A DNA stretch of 64,000 bases from Burkholderiaceae bacterium (GTDB taxonomy: Bacteria > Pseudomonadota > Gammaproteobacteria > Burkholderiales > Burkholderiaceae_C): assembly GCA_026125795.1 (NCBI GenBank), contig JAHCKM010000002.1, forward strand, positions 1-64,000, in the 5' to 3' direction. The position numbers were made by a program, and so were the translations under genes. The notes beneath the pieces were generated by a model that saw nothing but the letters and a program-made list of their open reading frames with translations, was not told where the DNA came from and searched no databases. Positions 8,326-17,680 of the stretch are shown in pieces (within the stretch, counting starts at the first letter, position 1; each line of letters starts with the position of its first letter).

Positions 8326-8817
8326 TCAGCGCGCCACGCGATCGAGCAGCGCCATCAGCTGGGCCCGCTCGGTGGCCGAGAGCGCCGACGCGAGCCGCGC
8401 CTCGTAGGCCGCCAGCTTGGTGCGCAGCACCTCCAGCTTGGCGCGGCCGGTGGCGGTGAGCGCCAGGCTGTAGCGGCGCCGGTCGTGGGCCACGTCGAGC
8501 CGGCACACCAGGCCGGCATCCTCCAGCGCATCCACCAGCTTGAGCACGCTCGGGCCGGCGACGTTGAGCTGCTTGGCCAGCACCGCCTGGTTGATGTCGG
8601 GCTGGCCGGCGATGATCGACAGCGCGGTCAGGCGCGCCGGCGAGAGGTCCATCGCGCCGAGCATCTCGAAGAACAGGTCATAGGCGCGCACTTGTGCGCG
8701 GCGCAGCGCGTAGCCCAGCGAGTCGCTCTGGAAGTCAAAGCGCTGCAGCGGGTCCTCGCCGAGCGGGGTGCTGCTGCGGCGCTTGCGCGCGGCCACGGGT
8801 GTCTTGCGTGTCGCCAT
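8326..8817 (-). CDS. MarR family transcriptional regulator
   Basis: A 163-residue MarR-type repressor. The winged helix covers about residues 60-125 (LTALSIIAGQPDINQAVLAKQLNVAGPSVLKLVDALEDAG in part, then the wing DRRRYSLALTATG). The N-terminal 25 residues are basic. It is the last gene of the operon crotonase, feruloyl-CoA synthetase-like ligase, hydrolase, marR, separated from the hydrolase by 10 bp. MarR proteins repress ferulate and hydroxycinnamate operons in several proteobacteria and are released by the CoA thioester, so the same role is inferred here. A near-palindrome ahead of the operon (12713-12736) is the candidate operator. Confidence 0.9.
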   Translation of the reverse strand: MATRKTPVAARKRRSSTPLGEDPLQRFDFQSDSLGYALRRAQVRAYDLFFEMLGAMDLSPARLTALSIIAGQPDINQAVLAKQLNVAGPSVLKLVDALEDAGLVCRLDVAHDRRRYSLALTATGRAKLEVLRTKLAAYEARLASALSATERAQLMALLDRVAR

Positions 8818-8827
8818 CGGGGCGCGA

Positions 8828-10003
8828 TTATCGCGGTGCCGTGTGCAGATCGAAGCGCGCCTCGCGCCGGCGGATGAGCCAGCGGCCGTCGGGCTGCAGG
8901 CACAGCTGGTCGACGAACTCACCGACGATCTGCGGCCCCTGCGCCGCCCGGCCCAACGCGCCGGCCACCTGGTCGGTGCAGCTGCTCCACAGCAGCACGC
9001 GGCTGACCGCATGCGCCTCGCGTGCACCCTGCGGCGCGACGATGGTGCCCATGACCAGGTGCCGCGTGATGCGCTGCGGCGCTCGGGCGCGATAGGCCGC
9101 CAGGATCGCCGCACGCCCGTGAATCGGCTCGGCGCCGGGACGCACGAGCTGCGCATCGTCGGTGAAAAGCGCGGCGAAGGCGTCGTGGTCGTTTTCGTCG
9201 ACGCAGCGCGCGCTGCGCGCCACGGTGTCGCGGCAGGCGGCGTCGATGAGCCAGCGCTCGATCGGGGCGTGATCGGCCGTCGGCCACAGCAGCCAATCGA
9301 GCAACGCGGCGCTCACCGCCTGCGGCTGCTCGAGCGGGCTCATGTGCCCGCAATCGTCCACCAGCACCAGGCGCGCGCCGGGAATGCGCCGCGCCATCTC
9401 CTGGTGGCGCGCCGGCGGGCTCCACGCATCCTGCCTGCCGCACAGCACCAGGGTCGGGCAGCCGATCCGCGGCAGCAGCGCCTCGGCGTCGGGTCGATCG
9501 AGCAACGCGCGGATCTGGCTGGCGTAGTGCTCGAGCGGCTGCCGCTCGAGCATCGCCAGCACGGTCTCGTGCACCGGGCCGCCGAGGCAGCGCGGATGCA
9601 GCATGGCCGGCGCCCAGCGCTCGCCCATGGCACGCATGCCCTGTGTGCGCGCGAGCGCTACCAGGGTCTGGCGCTGCTGCGCTTCGGCCGCGCCGGCCGC
9701 TCCGGCGGCACGCGGCTGCCAGCCGGTGTCGAGCAACGCCAGCCGCTGCACACGCTCGGGCGCGCGCCGCATCACCTCCAGCGCCACGCGGCCGCCCATC
9801 GAATGCCCGGCGAGGGCAAAGCGCTCGGCCGGCGCTTGCGCGAGCAGCTGTTCGGCCATCGCGCCGATGCTGTCAGCGCGGTCGAAGCGGGGCAGCCACG
9901 GCGCGGCGAGCGGCGCCAGGACCTGCACCTGCGCCTGCCACAGGGCGGCGTCGCACAACAGGCCCGGCACCAGCACCAGCGTGCCGCGCGGCGCGGGTTT
10001 CAT
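8828..10003 (-). CDS. alpha/beta hydrolase fused to a SnoaL/NTF2-like domain
   Basis: A 391-residue two-domain protein. Residues 1-240 are an alpha/beta hydrolase: oxyanion-hole region PGLLCDAALW, nucleophile elbow GHSMGG with Ser68, acid Asp192 in GRQDAWSPP, and His220 in DDCGHMSPLEQP. Residues 246-391 form a SnoaL/nuclear-transport-factor-2-like cone (DENDHDAFAALFTDDAQLVRPG, then GRWLIRRREARFDL). The join appears to be one reading frame with no stop or restart. It overlaps the end of the ligase gene by ATGA (10000-10003), so it is co-translated with it. In a hydroxycinnamate pathway it could be a thioesterase, an ester hydrolase releasing the acid, or a C-C hydrolase; which cannot be decided from sequence. 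Confidence 0.85.
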   Translation of the reverse strand: MKPAPRGTLVLVPGLLCDAALWQAQVQVLAPLAAPWLPRFDRADSIGAMAEQLLAQAPAERFALAGHSMGGRVALEVMRRAPERVQRLALLDTGWQPRAAGAAGAAEAQQRQTLVALARTQGMRAMGERWAPAMLHPRCLGGPVHETVLAMLERQPLEHYASQIRALLDRPDAEALLPRIGCPTLVLCGRQDAWSPPARHQEMARRIPGARLVLVDDCGHMSPLEQPQAVSAALLDWLLWPTADHAPIERWLIDAACRDTVARSARCVDENDHDAFAALFTDDAQLVRPGAEPIHGRAAILAAYRARAPQRITRHLVMGTIVAPQGAREAHAVSRVLLWSSCTDQVAGALGRAAQGPQIVGEFVDQLCLQPDGRWLIRRREARFDLHTAPR

Positions 10004-11886
10004 CGGCCGGCGGACTCGGCGGCGCGCTGCCGTGCATGCAGCACGCGGGCATCGCGGGGTTCGGTGTACAACGCCTCCACCCGCTCTGCACGAGCCTTCA
10101 GCACGGCGCGCTGATTCAGCGATCCTTTGTCGGTGACCTCGCCCTGTGCAGCTGACGGCGGCTCGCGCATCAGCAGCGCGCGCGTCACGCGCTTGGAGCT
10201 GCCGGTGCCGGTGGCGGCGAGGTCGTCGAGCCAGCGCTGCGCCCAGGCGACCACGCCGGGATCGTCGGCCAGATCCGGCAGCGCGGCACCCGCACGGGCG
10301 AGCTGCACCGCCGCCGGCGCGAGGAACACCAGCAGACCGAGGCTGTCGCGCCCGTCGCCGGTGACGACCACGTCGTGCACATAGGGCAGCGCATGGGCCA
10401 TCGCGCGGGCGCGCACCGCGGCCACGTTGACCCAGGTGCCGCTGATCAGCTTGAAGTCCTCGGCGATGCGGCCGTCGAAGCGCAGGCCGCGTTGCGGGTC
10501 GGCCGGGTCGATGAACGCGGCGGCGTCGCCGCTGCGAAAGTAGCCTTCATCGTCGAACGCGCTCGCATGCAGCTCGGGCTGGCGCCAGTAGCCCGGCGTG
10601 ATGCTCGGGCCGCGGTAGCGCACCTCGAGCTTGTCGTCCATCGGCGCGAGCTTGAGCTCCAGCCCCGGCGCCGGCAGCCCGATCACGCCGGCGCGCCAGC
10701 CGGGCCGGTGGTGGGAGAGGGCGAACGGCGCGCTCTCGGTCATGCCCAGGCCCATCGTCATCGGCAGGCGGCAGCCGATGGTCTGCAGCGCCAGGCGATC
10801 GACCAACTCGATCACCGATTGCGGCATCGCCGCGCCGGCGGCAAAGATCAACTGCAGCCGCGCGAACACGCGCTCGCGCAGCAGCGCGTCGTGTTGCATG
10901 CGCTGCGCCAGCACCTCCAGGCCCTTGGGCACGGTGTAGATCGCGGTCGGCGAGATCTCGCGCAGGTTGAGCACGGTCTCGGCGATGCCGTCTTCGGTGG
11001 GCCGGCCCTCGTCGATATACAAGGTGCCGCCGTTGCGCAGCACGAGGCCGAAGTTGGAGTTGCCGCCCGCGGTGTGGTGCCACGGCAGCCAGTCCACCAG
11101 CACCGGCGGCTCGTGCGCCAGGAACGGATAACACTGCACGTACATCTGCTGGTTTGCGCACAACATGCGGTGCGTGTTGATCACCGCTTTCGGCGCCTGC
11201 GTGGAGCCCGACGTGAACAGGAACTTGGCGATCGTGTCGCCGTTGACCCGCGCGTGCGCGGCATCCACGGCGGCGCCGGCGGGCGTGGCCTGCAGCTCGG
11301 CAAAACGCATGCACGTGCGGCCGCGCAGTTTGCCGCGTGTGTGCAGCAGCGGCACGCCGGGCGGCACGGCCTGTTCAATCGCGGCGCCGAAGCGCTCGGC
11401 ATCGGCGGCGAACACCAGGCCGGGCGTGAGCCGCTGAACCGCCTGCTTCACGCGCGTGGCTTCGCGATCGAGCAACGAATACGACGGCGAGATCGGCGCC
11501 ACCGCGATGCCGACGTGCAGCGCGGCCAGTGTCAGCAGCGCGTGCTCGAGGTCGTTGCCCGACAGCAGCACCAGCGGCCGTTCGGCCGACAGCCCGAGGT
11601 CGAGGAGCACCTGCGCCAGGCAACGCACGCGCTGCAGCGTGTCGGCATACGTCAGGCAGGACCACGGCCGAGGCGTGCCGGGCGGGCCGGGCGCGCGCTG
11701 CGCGAGAAAGCTCTGCTGCGGCCGCTCGGCCGCCCAGCGCAGCAGGTGCTCGGTGAAGCGGGCGGGGTAAGGCGCCAGCGACTCGCGCGCGCGCAGGTGC
11801 GCGCTGCCGTCGGCGCGCGTCTGGATGTCGGCGGCGTAGGGGCCGAAGGCCACCGGCCGGTACGGCGCGTGGTCCGACTCGCTCAT
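10000..11886 (-). CDS. feruloyl-CoA synthetase-like acid-CoA ligase
   Basis: A 628-residue adenylate-forming enzyme of the long feruloyl-CoA synthase group of Burkholderiales. The P-loop is at about residues 222-234 (KFLFTSGSTQAPKAV; the usual Gly after the Thr is Gln), followed by LPWHHTAGG, a GLGMTESAPF core motif, RSGDAAAFIDP with the conserved Asp, and the hinge region FDGRIAEDFKL. The catalytic lysine region of the C-terminal domain is GEVTDKGSLNQ. Predicted reaction: ferulate (or another hydroxycinnamate) + ATP + CoA to the CoA thioester. It lies in an operon between a crotonase and a hydrolase, with a vanillin-dehydrogenase-like gene nearby, which supports the substrate class. The exact substrate is inferred. 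Confidence 0.85.
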   Translation of the reverse strand: MSESDHAPYRPVAFGPYAADIQTRADGSAHLRARESLAPYPARFTEHLLRWAAERPQQSFLAQRAPGPPGTPRPWSCLTYADTLQRVRCLAQVLLDLGLSAERPLVLLSGNDLEHALLTLAALHVGIAVAPISPSYSLLDREATRVKQAVQRLTPGLVFAADAERFGAAIEQAVPPGVPLLHTRGKLRGRTCMRFAELQATPAGAAVDAAHARVNGDTIAKFLFTSGSTQAPKAVINTHRMLCANQQMYVQCYPFLAHEPPVLVDWLPWHHTAGGNSNFGLVLRNGGTLYIDEGRPTEDGIAETVLNLREISPTAIYTVPKGLEVLAQRMQHDALLRERVFARLQLIFAAGAAMPQSVIELVDRLALQTIGCRLPMTMGLGMTESAPFALSHHRPGWRAGVIGLPAPGLELKLAPMDDKLEVRYRGPSITPGYWRQPELHASAFDDEGYFRSGDAAAFIDPADPQRGLRFDGRIAEDFKLISGTWVNVAAVRARAMAHALPYVHDVVVTGDGRDSLGLLVFLAPAAVQLARAGAALPDLADDPGVVAWAQRWLDDLAATGTGSSKRVTRALLMREPPSAAQGEVTDKGSLNQRAVLKARAERVEALYTEPRDARVLHARQRAAESAGR

Positions 11887-11897
11887 CGTGCGCTGGC

Positions 11898-12686
11898 TCA
11901 GAGCGGCGCCACCTTGGCCGCGCGCTTGGCGAGGAACGCCTGCACGCGCTCCTTGGCCGCCGGCTCCGATTGCGTGATGGCGGCGATCAGCGACTCGGTC
12001 ATGAGCCCGTGGCTCATCGGCTGCTCGGCGATCAGCGGCAGCGTGTGCAGGATGGCGAAGTTGGACATCTCGGCGTTGCCGGCCACGCGCGCGGCGAGCT
12101 CCAGCGCCTTGGTCATGCCGGCGCCGGCCGGCACCGTGTGGTGCGCGAGGCCGATGCGCAGCGCATCGTCGGCGTTGTAGACGCGACCGGTGAGCATCAT
12201 CTCGGTGACGCGCGAGACGCCGATCAGCTTGGTCACGCGCACCGAGCCGCTGCCGCCCAGGAAGATGCCGCGCTGGCCCTCGGGCAGGCCGAAGTACGCG
12301 CTGTCCTCGGCCACGCGCACGTGCGCGCAGGCCGCCAGCTCGAGGCCGCCACCCACCACCGCGCCGTGCAGCAGCGCGATCACCGGCACGCGGCCGAACT
12401 GCATGCGGTCGAACACCTGGTACCAGGCGCGCGAGTGGTGCACGCCCTGCGCCGCCGTCATCTCCGGGATCTCGCTCAAGTCGAGCCCGGCGCTGAAGTG
12501 TTCGCCGCGCGCGGCCAGCACGATCACCTTCACCGCGGGCGACAGCCGGCCCAGGCAGCGGTCGAGCGCCTGCACCATCGCCAGGCTGATGGCGTTGCGC
12601 TTGTCGGGCCGGTTGAGTTCGAGGATGGCGACGGAGCCTTGCTCGCGCAGCAGCACCAGCGGGACGGAGGAGGATGATGAGGACAT
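11898..12686 (-). CDS. crotonase family enoyl-CoA hydratase
   Basis: A 262-residue crotonase-fold enzyme. Oxyanion-hole pieces are HFSAGLDLSE (residues 63-72) and HGAVVGGGLELA (107-118). Both glutamates used by classical hydratases have counterparts, Glu116 in GGGLE and Glu136 in LPEGQRG. It differs clearly from Pseudomonas feruloyl-CoA hydratase/lyase (Ech), which has a CFGGGFSP motif and is slightly longer, so whether it performs hydration plus retro-aldol cleavage to vanillin or only hydration in a beta-oxidation route is open. First gene of the operon with the ligase, 11 bp upstream of it. A run of serines at the N-terminus makes the exact start uncertain. Confidence 0.85.
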   Translation of the reverse strand: MSSSSSSVPLVLLREQGSVAILELNRPDKRNAISLAMVQALDRCLGRLSPAVKVIVLAARGEHFSAGLDLSEIPEMTAAQGVHHSRAWYQVFDRMQFGRVPVIALLHGAVVGGGLELAACAHVRVAEDSAYFGLPEGQRGIFLGGSGSVRVTKLIGVSRVTEMMLTGRVYNADDALRIGLAHHTVPAGAGMTKALELAARVAGNAEMSNFAILHTLPLIAEQPMSHGLMTESLIAAITQSEPAAKERVQAFLAKRAAKVAPL

Positions 12687-12712
12687 GGACGGATCGAGGC
12701 AGCAGCAATGTT

Positions 12713-12736
12713 CTAATCGTTAGTGTATCTAATGAT
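12713..12736. promoter_or_regulatory. candidate MarR operator upstream of the ligase operon
   Basis: A near-palindrome with arms ATCGTTAG (12716-12723) and CTAATGAT (12729-12736), 7 of 8 bases complementary, around a 5-base centre. The left arm is itself part of a perfect small palindrome CTAA-TCG-TTAG (12713-12723). It is AT-rich in a very GC-rich region and lies 27-50 bp before the crotonase ATG, a position where a bound repressor would block transcription. MarR sites are typically palindromes of this size. Confidence 0.6.
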
Positions 12737-12792
12737 TTGTCGGCCGTGCCGATCCGTCGATCGGTGAAAACGCGGCCGCGCCGGCGCGACGC

Positions 12793-14610
<1,818 letters not shown>

Positions 14611-14613
14611 GAA

Positions 14614-14629
14614 TTGATGAATTGATGAA
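14614..14629. promoter_or_regulatory. XylR/DmpR-type upstream activating site 1
   Basis: TTGATGAATTGATGAA matches the TTGATCAATTGATCAA consensus recalled for XylR/DmpR/HbpR-type activators at 14 of 16 positions. It lies 184-199 bp upstream of the GG of the -24 element and directly in the 5' leader of the regulator gene (which starts at 14610), so it may also serve autoregulation. Confidence 0.6.
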
Positions 14630-14656
14630 ACGACCGGCCGCCAGTGTGCCGTTTGC

Positions 14657-14672
14657 TTCATCAATTGCGCAA
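14657..14672. promoter_or_regulatory. XylR/DmpR-type upstream activating site 2
   Basis: TTCATCAATTGCGCAA matches the same 16-base consensus at 13 positions. Its centre is 43 bp from that of site 1, close to four helical turns, as expected for cooperating activator dimers on one face of the DNA. Confidence 0.55.
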
Positions 14673-14811
14673 GGCGCGGGCGTCGATCTGCGGTGGTGCG
14701 GGCCGCCGTGAGGAACCCAGGGTAACTCCCGAGTCGGCGCCGCTTCTCCCTCGGTGGGCCGCGGGCCGCACGTGGGTTGGTGCGCGCGCGACTCGCGCAG
14801 ACAGCCGGCGC

Positions 14812-14826
14812 TGGCACGCCGGCTGC
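14812..14826 (+). promoter_or_regulatory. sigma-54 (-24/-12) promoter of the dehydrogenase operon
   Basis: TGGCACG-CCGGC-TGC: the invariant GG (14813-14814) and GC (14825-14826) are 12 bp apart and the -24 block TGGCACG is identical to the consensus. It faces right, 126-140 bp before the dehydrogenase ATG. A divergent XylR-type activator gene and upstream sites at the usual 100-250 bp distance support it. Confidence 0.75.
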
Positions 14827-14951
14827 GATGTACCAGCCGCCGGCGGCCTCGGTGTTTCCACCGATCCATTCTCGATGGCGCTCCGGCATGGATAGCTGAT
14901 AAATTAATTCGCCAAGCTAACGATCATCCTGGCAATGGAACGAGGAGCATC

Positions 14952-16418
14952 ATGAGTTCGACCCCGACCTTCCTGTCCCCGGCGCTTTGGCGCGAGAGCG
15001 TCTACAGCGGCGGCTGGCGCACGGCCGGCGCCGCGGCCGACATCGTCGAGCCGGCCACCGGACAGGTGCTGGCGCGTGCCGGCGTGGCGCTGCCGCCCGA
15101 CGTGGCCAGCGCCGCGGCGGCCGGGGCCGCTGCGCAGGGCGCGTGGGCGGCCTCCGCACCGCGCGAGCGCGCCGCGGTGTTCCTCAAGGCGGCCGCGCTG
15201 CTGCAGCAGCACTCCGACGAGCTGGCGCTGTGGATCACGCGCGAGACCGGCGCCATCCTGCCCAAAGGCCAGCACGAGGTGCGCGAGGCGATCACCTTCT
15301 GCCACGTGGCCGCCGCCATGCCGATGCAGCCGCAGGGCCAGGTGCTGCCCAGCGTGCCCGGGCGCTTGAGCCTCGCGCGGCGCGTGCCGCACGGCGTGGT
15401 GGGCGTGATCTCGCCGTTCAACTTTCCGCTCATCCTCACGCTGCGCGTCGTGGCGCCGGCGCTCGCGGCGGGCAACGCGGTGATCGTCAAGCCCGACGCG
15501 CGCACGCCGGTCAGCGGCGGCTACCTGATCGCACGGATCTTCGAGGAAGCCGGCCTGCCCAAGGACGTGCTGCACGTGCTGCCGGGCGGCGCCGACGTCG
15601 GCGAGGCGCTGGTGGCCGAGCCGCGCGTCGCGATGATCTCGTTCACCGGCTCGGCCGCGGCGGGCCGGCGCGTCGGCGAGCTGGCGGCGCGGCACCTGAA
15701 GAAGGCCTCGCTCGAACTGGGCGGCATCAACTCGCTGCTGATTCTCGACGACGCCGATCTCGACCTCGCCGCCGCCAACGTGGCCTGGGGCGCGTGGCTG
15801 CACCAGGGCCAGATCTGCATGGCGAGCAACCGCGTGATCGTGCACGAGTCGATCGCCGGCGCGCTCACCGAAAGGCTGGTGGCCAAGGCGACGCACCTGC
15901 CGGTGGGCGACGGCGCCAGCGGCCAGGTGGCGCTCGGCCCGCTGATCGATGCCAAACAGCGCGATCGCGTGCACGCGGTGGTGCAAGACGCGGTGAAGAC
16001 CGGCGCCAGGCTGCTCGCCGGCGGCACCCACGACGGCCTGTTCTACAAGCCGACCGTGCTCGCCGACGTGAAGCCCGGCATGCGCTGCGTCGACGAGGAG
16101 GTGTTCGGCCCGGTGGTCAACCTGATGACCTTCGCCACCGACGACGAGGCCGTGGCGCTGGCCAACGCGCATGCCGGTGGACTCGCCGCCGCGGTGATCT
16201 CGCGCTCGGTGGGTCGTGCGATGGGCATCGCGCAGCGCCTGCGCGCCGGCATGGTCCACGTGAACGACCAGACGGTGAACGACGACGCCACCAATCCGTT
16301 CGGCGGCCCGGGCGTGGCCGGCAACGGCAACGTGCACGGCGGCCCGGCCGACTGGGAGGCGTTCACCACCTGGCAATGGCTCACGGTGAAGGACGCGCCG
16401 CCGCCGTACCCGTTCTGA
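14952..16418 (+). CDS. aldehyde dehydrogenase, vanillin/benzaldehyde type
   Basis: A 488-residue NAD(P)-dependent aldehyde dehydrogenase. Catalytic residues are Cys289 in GQICMASNRV, Glu255 in SLELGG and Asn157 in SPFNFP. The motifs around GQICM and the C-terminal NDQTVNDDATNPFGG are those of vanillin and benzaldehyde dehydrogenases. Predicted reaction in this context: vanillin to vanillate, the last step after ligase and crotonase. Start 14952 has GAGGAG just upstream. First gene of the sigma-54-driven operon; the following binding-protein gene is 100 bp downstream. Confidence 0.88.
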   Translation: MSSTPTFLSPALWRESVYSGGWRTAGAAADIVEPATGQVLARAGVALPPDVASAAAAGAAAQGAWAASAPRERAAVFLKAAALLQQHSDELALWITRETGAILPKGQHEVREAITFCHVAAAMPMQPQGQVLPSVPGRLSLARRVPHGVVGVISPFNFPLILTLRVVAPALAAGNAVIVKPDARTPVSGGYLIARIFEEAGLPKDVLHVLPGGADVGEALVAEPRVAMISFTGSAAAGRRVGELAARHLKKASLELGGINSLLILDDADLDLAAANVAWGAWLHQGQICMASNRVIVHESIAGALTERLVAKATHLPVGDGASGQVALGPLIDAKQRDRVHAVVQDAVKTGARLLAGGTHDGLFYKPTVLADVKPGMRCVDEEVFGPVVNLMTFATDDEAVALANAHAGGLAAAVISRSVGRAMGIAQRLRAGMVHVNDQTVNDDATNPFGGPGVAGNGNVHGGPADWEAFTTWQWLTVKDAPPPYPF

Positions 16419-16518
16419 GCCTTCTTGGCGGCCCGGCCTCCCAGCCGCGCCGCAGCGGCTCGAAGCGGCCAACCGGCTGTCTCGAGGCACGCACACGAAT
16501 ACAACGAGAGGAGAACAC

Positions 16519-17655
16519 GTGTTCCGAACCAAACACCTCGTGGCGGCGCTCGTCGTCGCCACGGCCGCCGGCGGCGCGTTCGCCGATATCACGATCGGCG
16601 TCAACCTGTCGCTGACGGGGCCGCTGTCATCGCTCGGCCTGCCGCAGAAGGCGTCGCTCGCGCTGTGGCCCGAGCGCATCGCCGGCGAGAAGGTCCACCT
16701 GGTGGTGCTGGACGATGCGTCCGACCCCGGTGCCGCCACGCACAACGCGCGCCGCTTTGTCAGCGAGCGCAAGGCCGACGTGCTGCTCGGCCCATCCGGC
16801 GTGCCGCAGGGCATTGCGGTGGCCCAGGTGGCCACCGAATCGCAGACGGTGCAACTCGCGTTCGCGCCGATGCCGTTGCCCGCCGGTGCGCAGAGCTGGA
16901 CGTTCTCGCTGGCGCAGCCGGTGTCGCTGATGTCCGACGCGGTGGCGCGCCGCATGGTGGCTGACAAGGTGCGCACGGTCGGATTCCTCGGCTGGAACGA
17001 GGGCTACGGCGAGATGTGGCTCAAGGCCTTCGGCGCGTCGGCCAAGGCCGCCGGCCTGCAGATCGTGGCCACCGAACGCTTCGCGCCGATCGACACCGCG
17101 ATCACCGCGCAGGCGCTGAAGGTGGTGGCCGCCAAGCCCGATGCGGTGCTGATCGTCGGCGCGGGGTCGGCGGCCGCGATGCCGCAGATCAACCTGCTCG
17201 AGCGCGGCTGGAAGGGCCCGATCTACCAGACGCACGGCGCGGCGTCGCCTGACCTGGTGCGCGTGGGCGGCAAGCACATGAACGGCACGCTGCTGCCCGC
17301 CGGGCCGATGCTGGTGGCCGAGCAGTTGCCGCGCGACAGCGCGGTCAAGCCGGTGGCCCAGGCTTATGTCGACGCGTTCGAGAAGGCGCATGGCGAGCGC
17401 TCGCGCACGCAGTTCGGCGCGCATGCGTGGGACGCGCTGGTGCTGCTGCAGCGCGCGGTGCCGGCGGCGCTGAAGAAGGCCAAGCCGGGCTCGCCGGAGT
17501 TCCGGCGCGCGCTGCGCGACGCGCTGGAGAGCGAGCGCGAGATCGCGCTCGCCCACGGCGTCGTGAACTACACGCTCGACGACCACAACGGCTTCGACCA
17601 GCGCGGCGTGGTGATGCTGCGCATCGCCGACGGCCGTTTCCAGCTGCTTCCCTGA
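16519..17655 (+). CDS. periplasmic branched-chain-amino-acid/aromatic-type ABC substrate-binding protein
   Basis: A 378-residue LivK-like type I periplasmic binding protein. A signal peptide covers about residues 1-22 (GGAFA), and the mature protein starts DITIGVNLSLTGPLSSLG, the family opening. GTG start at 16519 preceded by GAGAGGAG. Members of this family in aromatic-degradation clusters bind benzoates and hydroxycinnamates. No permease or ATPase genes accompany it, so it must borrow membrane components or be part of a sensing or uptake set with the envelope genes downstream. Confidence 0.88.
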   Translation: MFRTKHLVAALVVATAAGGAFADITIGVNLSLTGPLSSLGLPQKASLALWPERIAGEKVHLVVLDDASDPGAATHNARRFVSERKADVLLGPSGVPQGIAVAQVATESQTVQLAFAPMPLPAGAQSWTFSLAQPVSLMSDAVARRMVADKVRTVGFLGWNEGYGEMWLKAFGASAKAAGLQIVATERFAPIDTAITAQALKVVAAKPDAVLIVGAGSAAAMPQINLLERGWKGPIYQTHGAASPDLVRVGGKHMNGTLLPAGPMLVAEQLPRDSAVKPVAQAYVDAFEKAHGERSRTQFGAHAWDALVLLQRAVPAALKKAKPGSPEFRRALRDALESEREIALAHGVVNYTLDDHNGFDQRGVVMLRIADGRFQLLP

Positions 17656-17680
17656 CCCTTCTTTGTTGGGAGTGAATCCA

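Larger units (their letters stand above)
14611..14951. other. divergent regulatory gap between XylR-type regulator and dehydrogenase operon
   Basis: A 341-bp gap with no credible gene. It holds two XylR-type upstream sites close to the regulator gene, a sigma-54 promoter facing the dehydrogenase operon, and then an unusually AT-rich leader (around 14888-14925). The leader contains CTAACGAT at 14917-14924, an exact copy of one arm of the candidate MarR operator at 12713-12736. Predicted transcription start for the right operon is near 14838, leaving a leader of about 114 bases. Confidence 0.7.

Noticed and set aside
11898-12686. Calling the crotonase a feruloyl-CoA hydratase/lyase (ech)
   Set aside because: It lacks the CFGGGFSP motif and length of Pseudomonas Ech; only the crotonase family is supported by the sequence.
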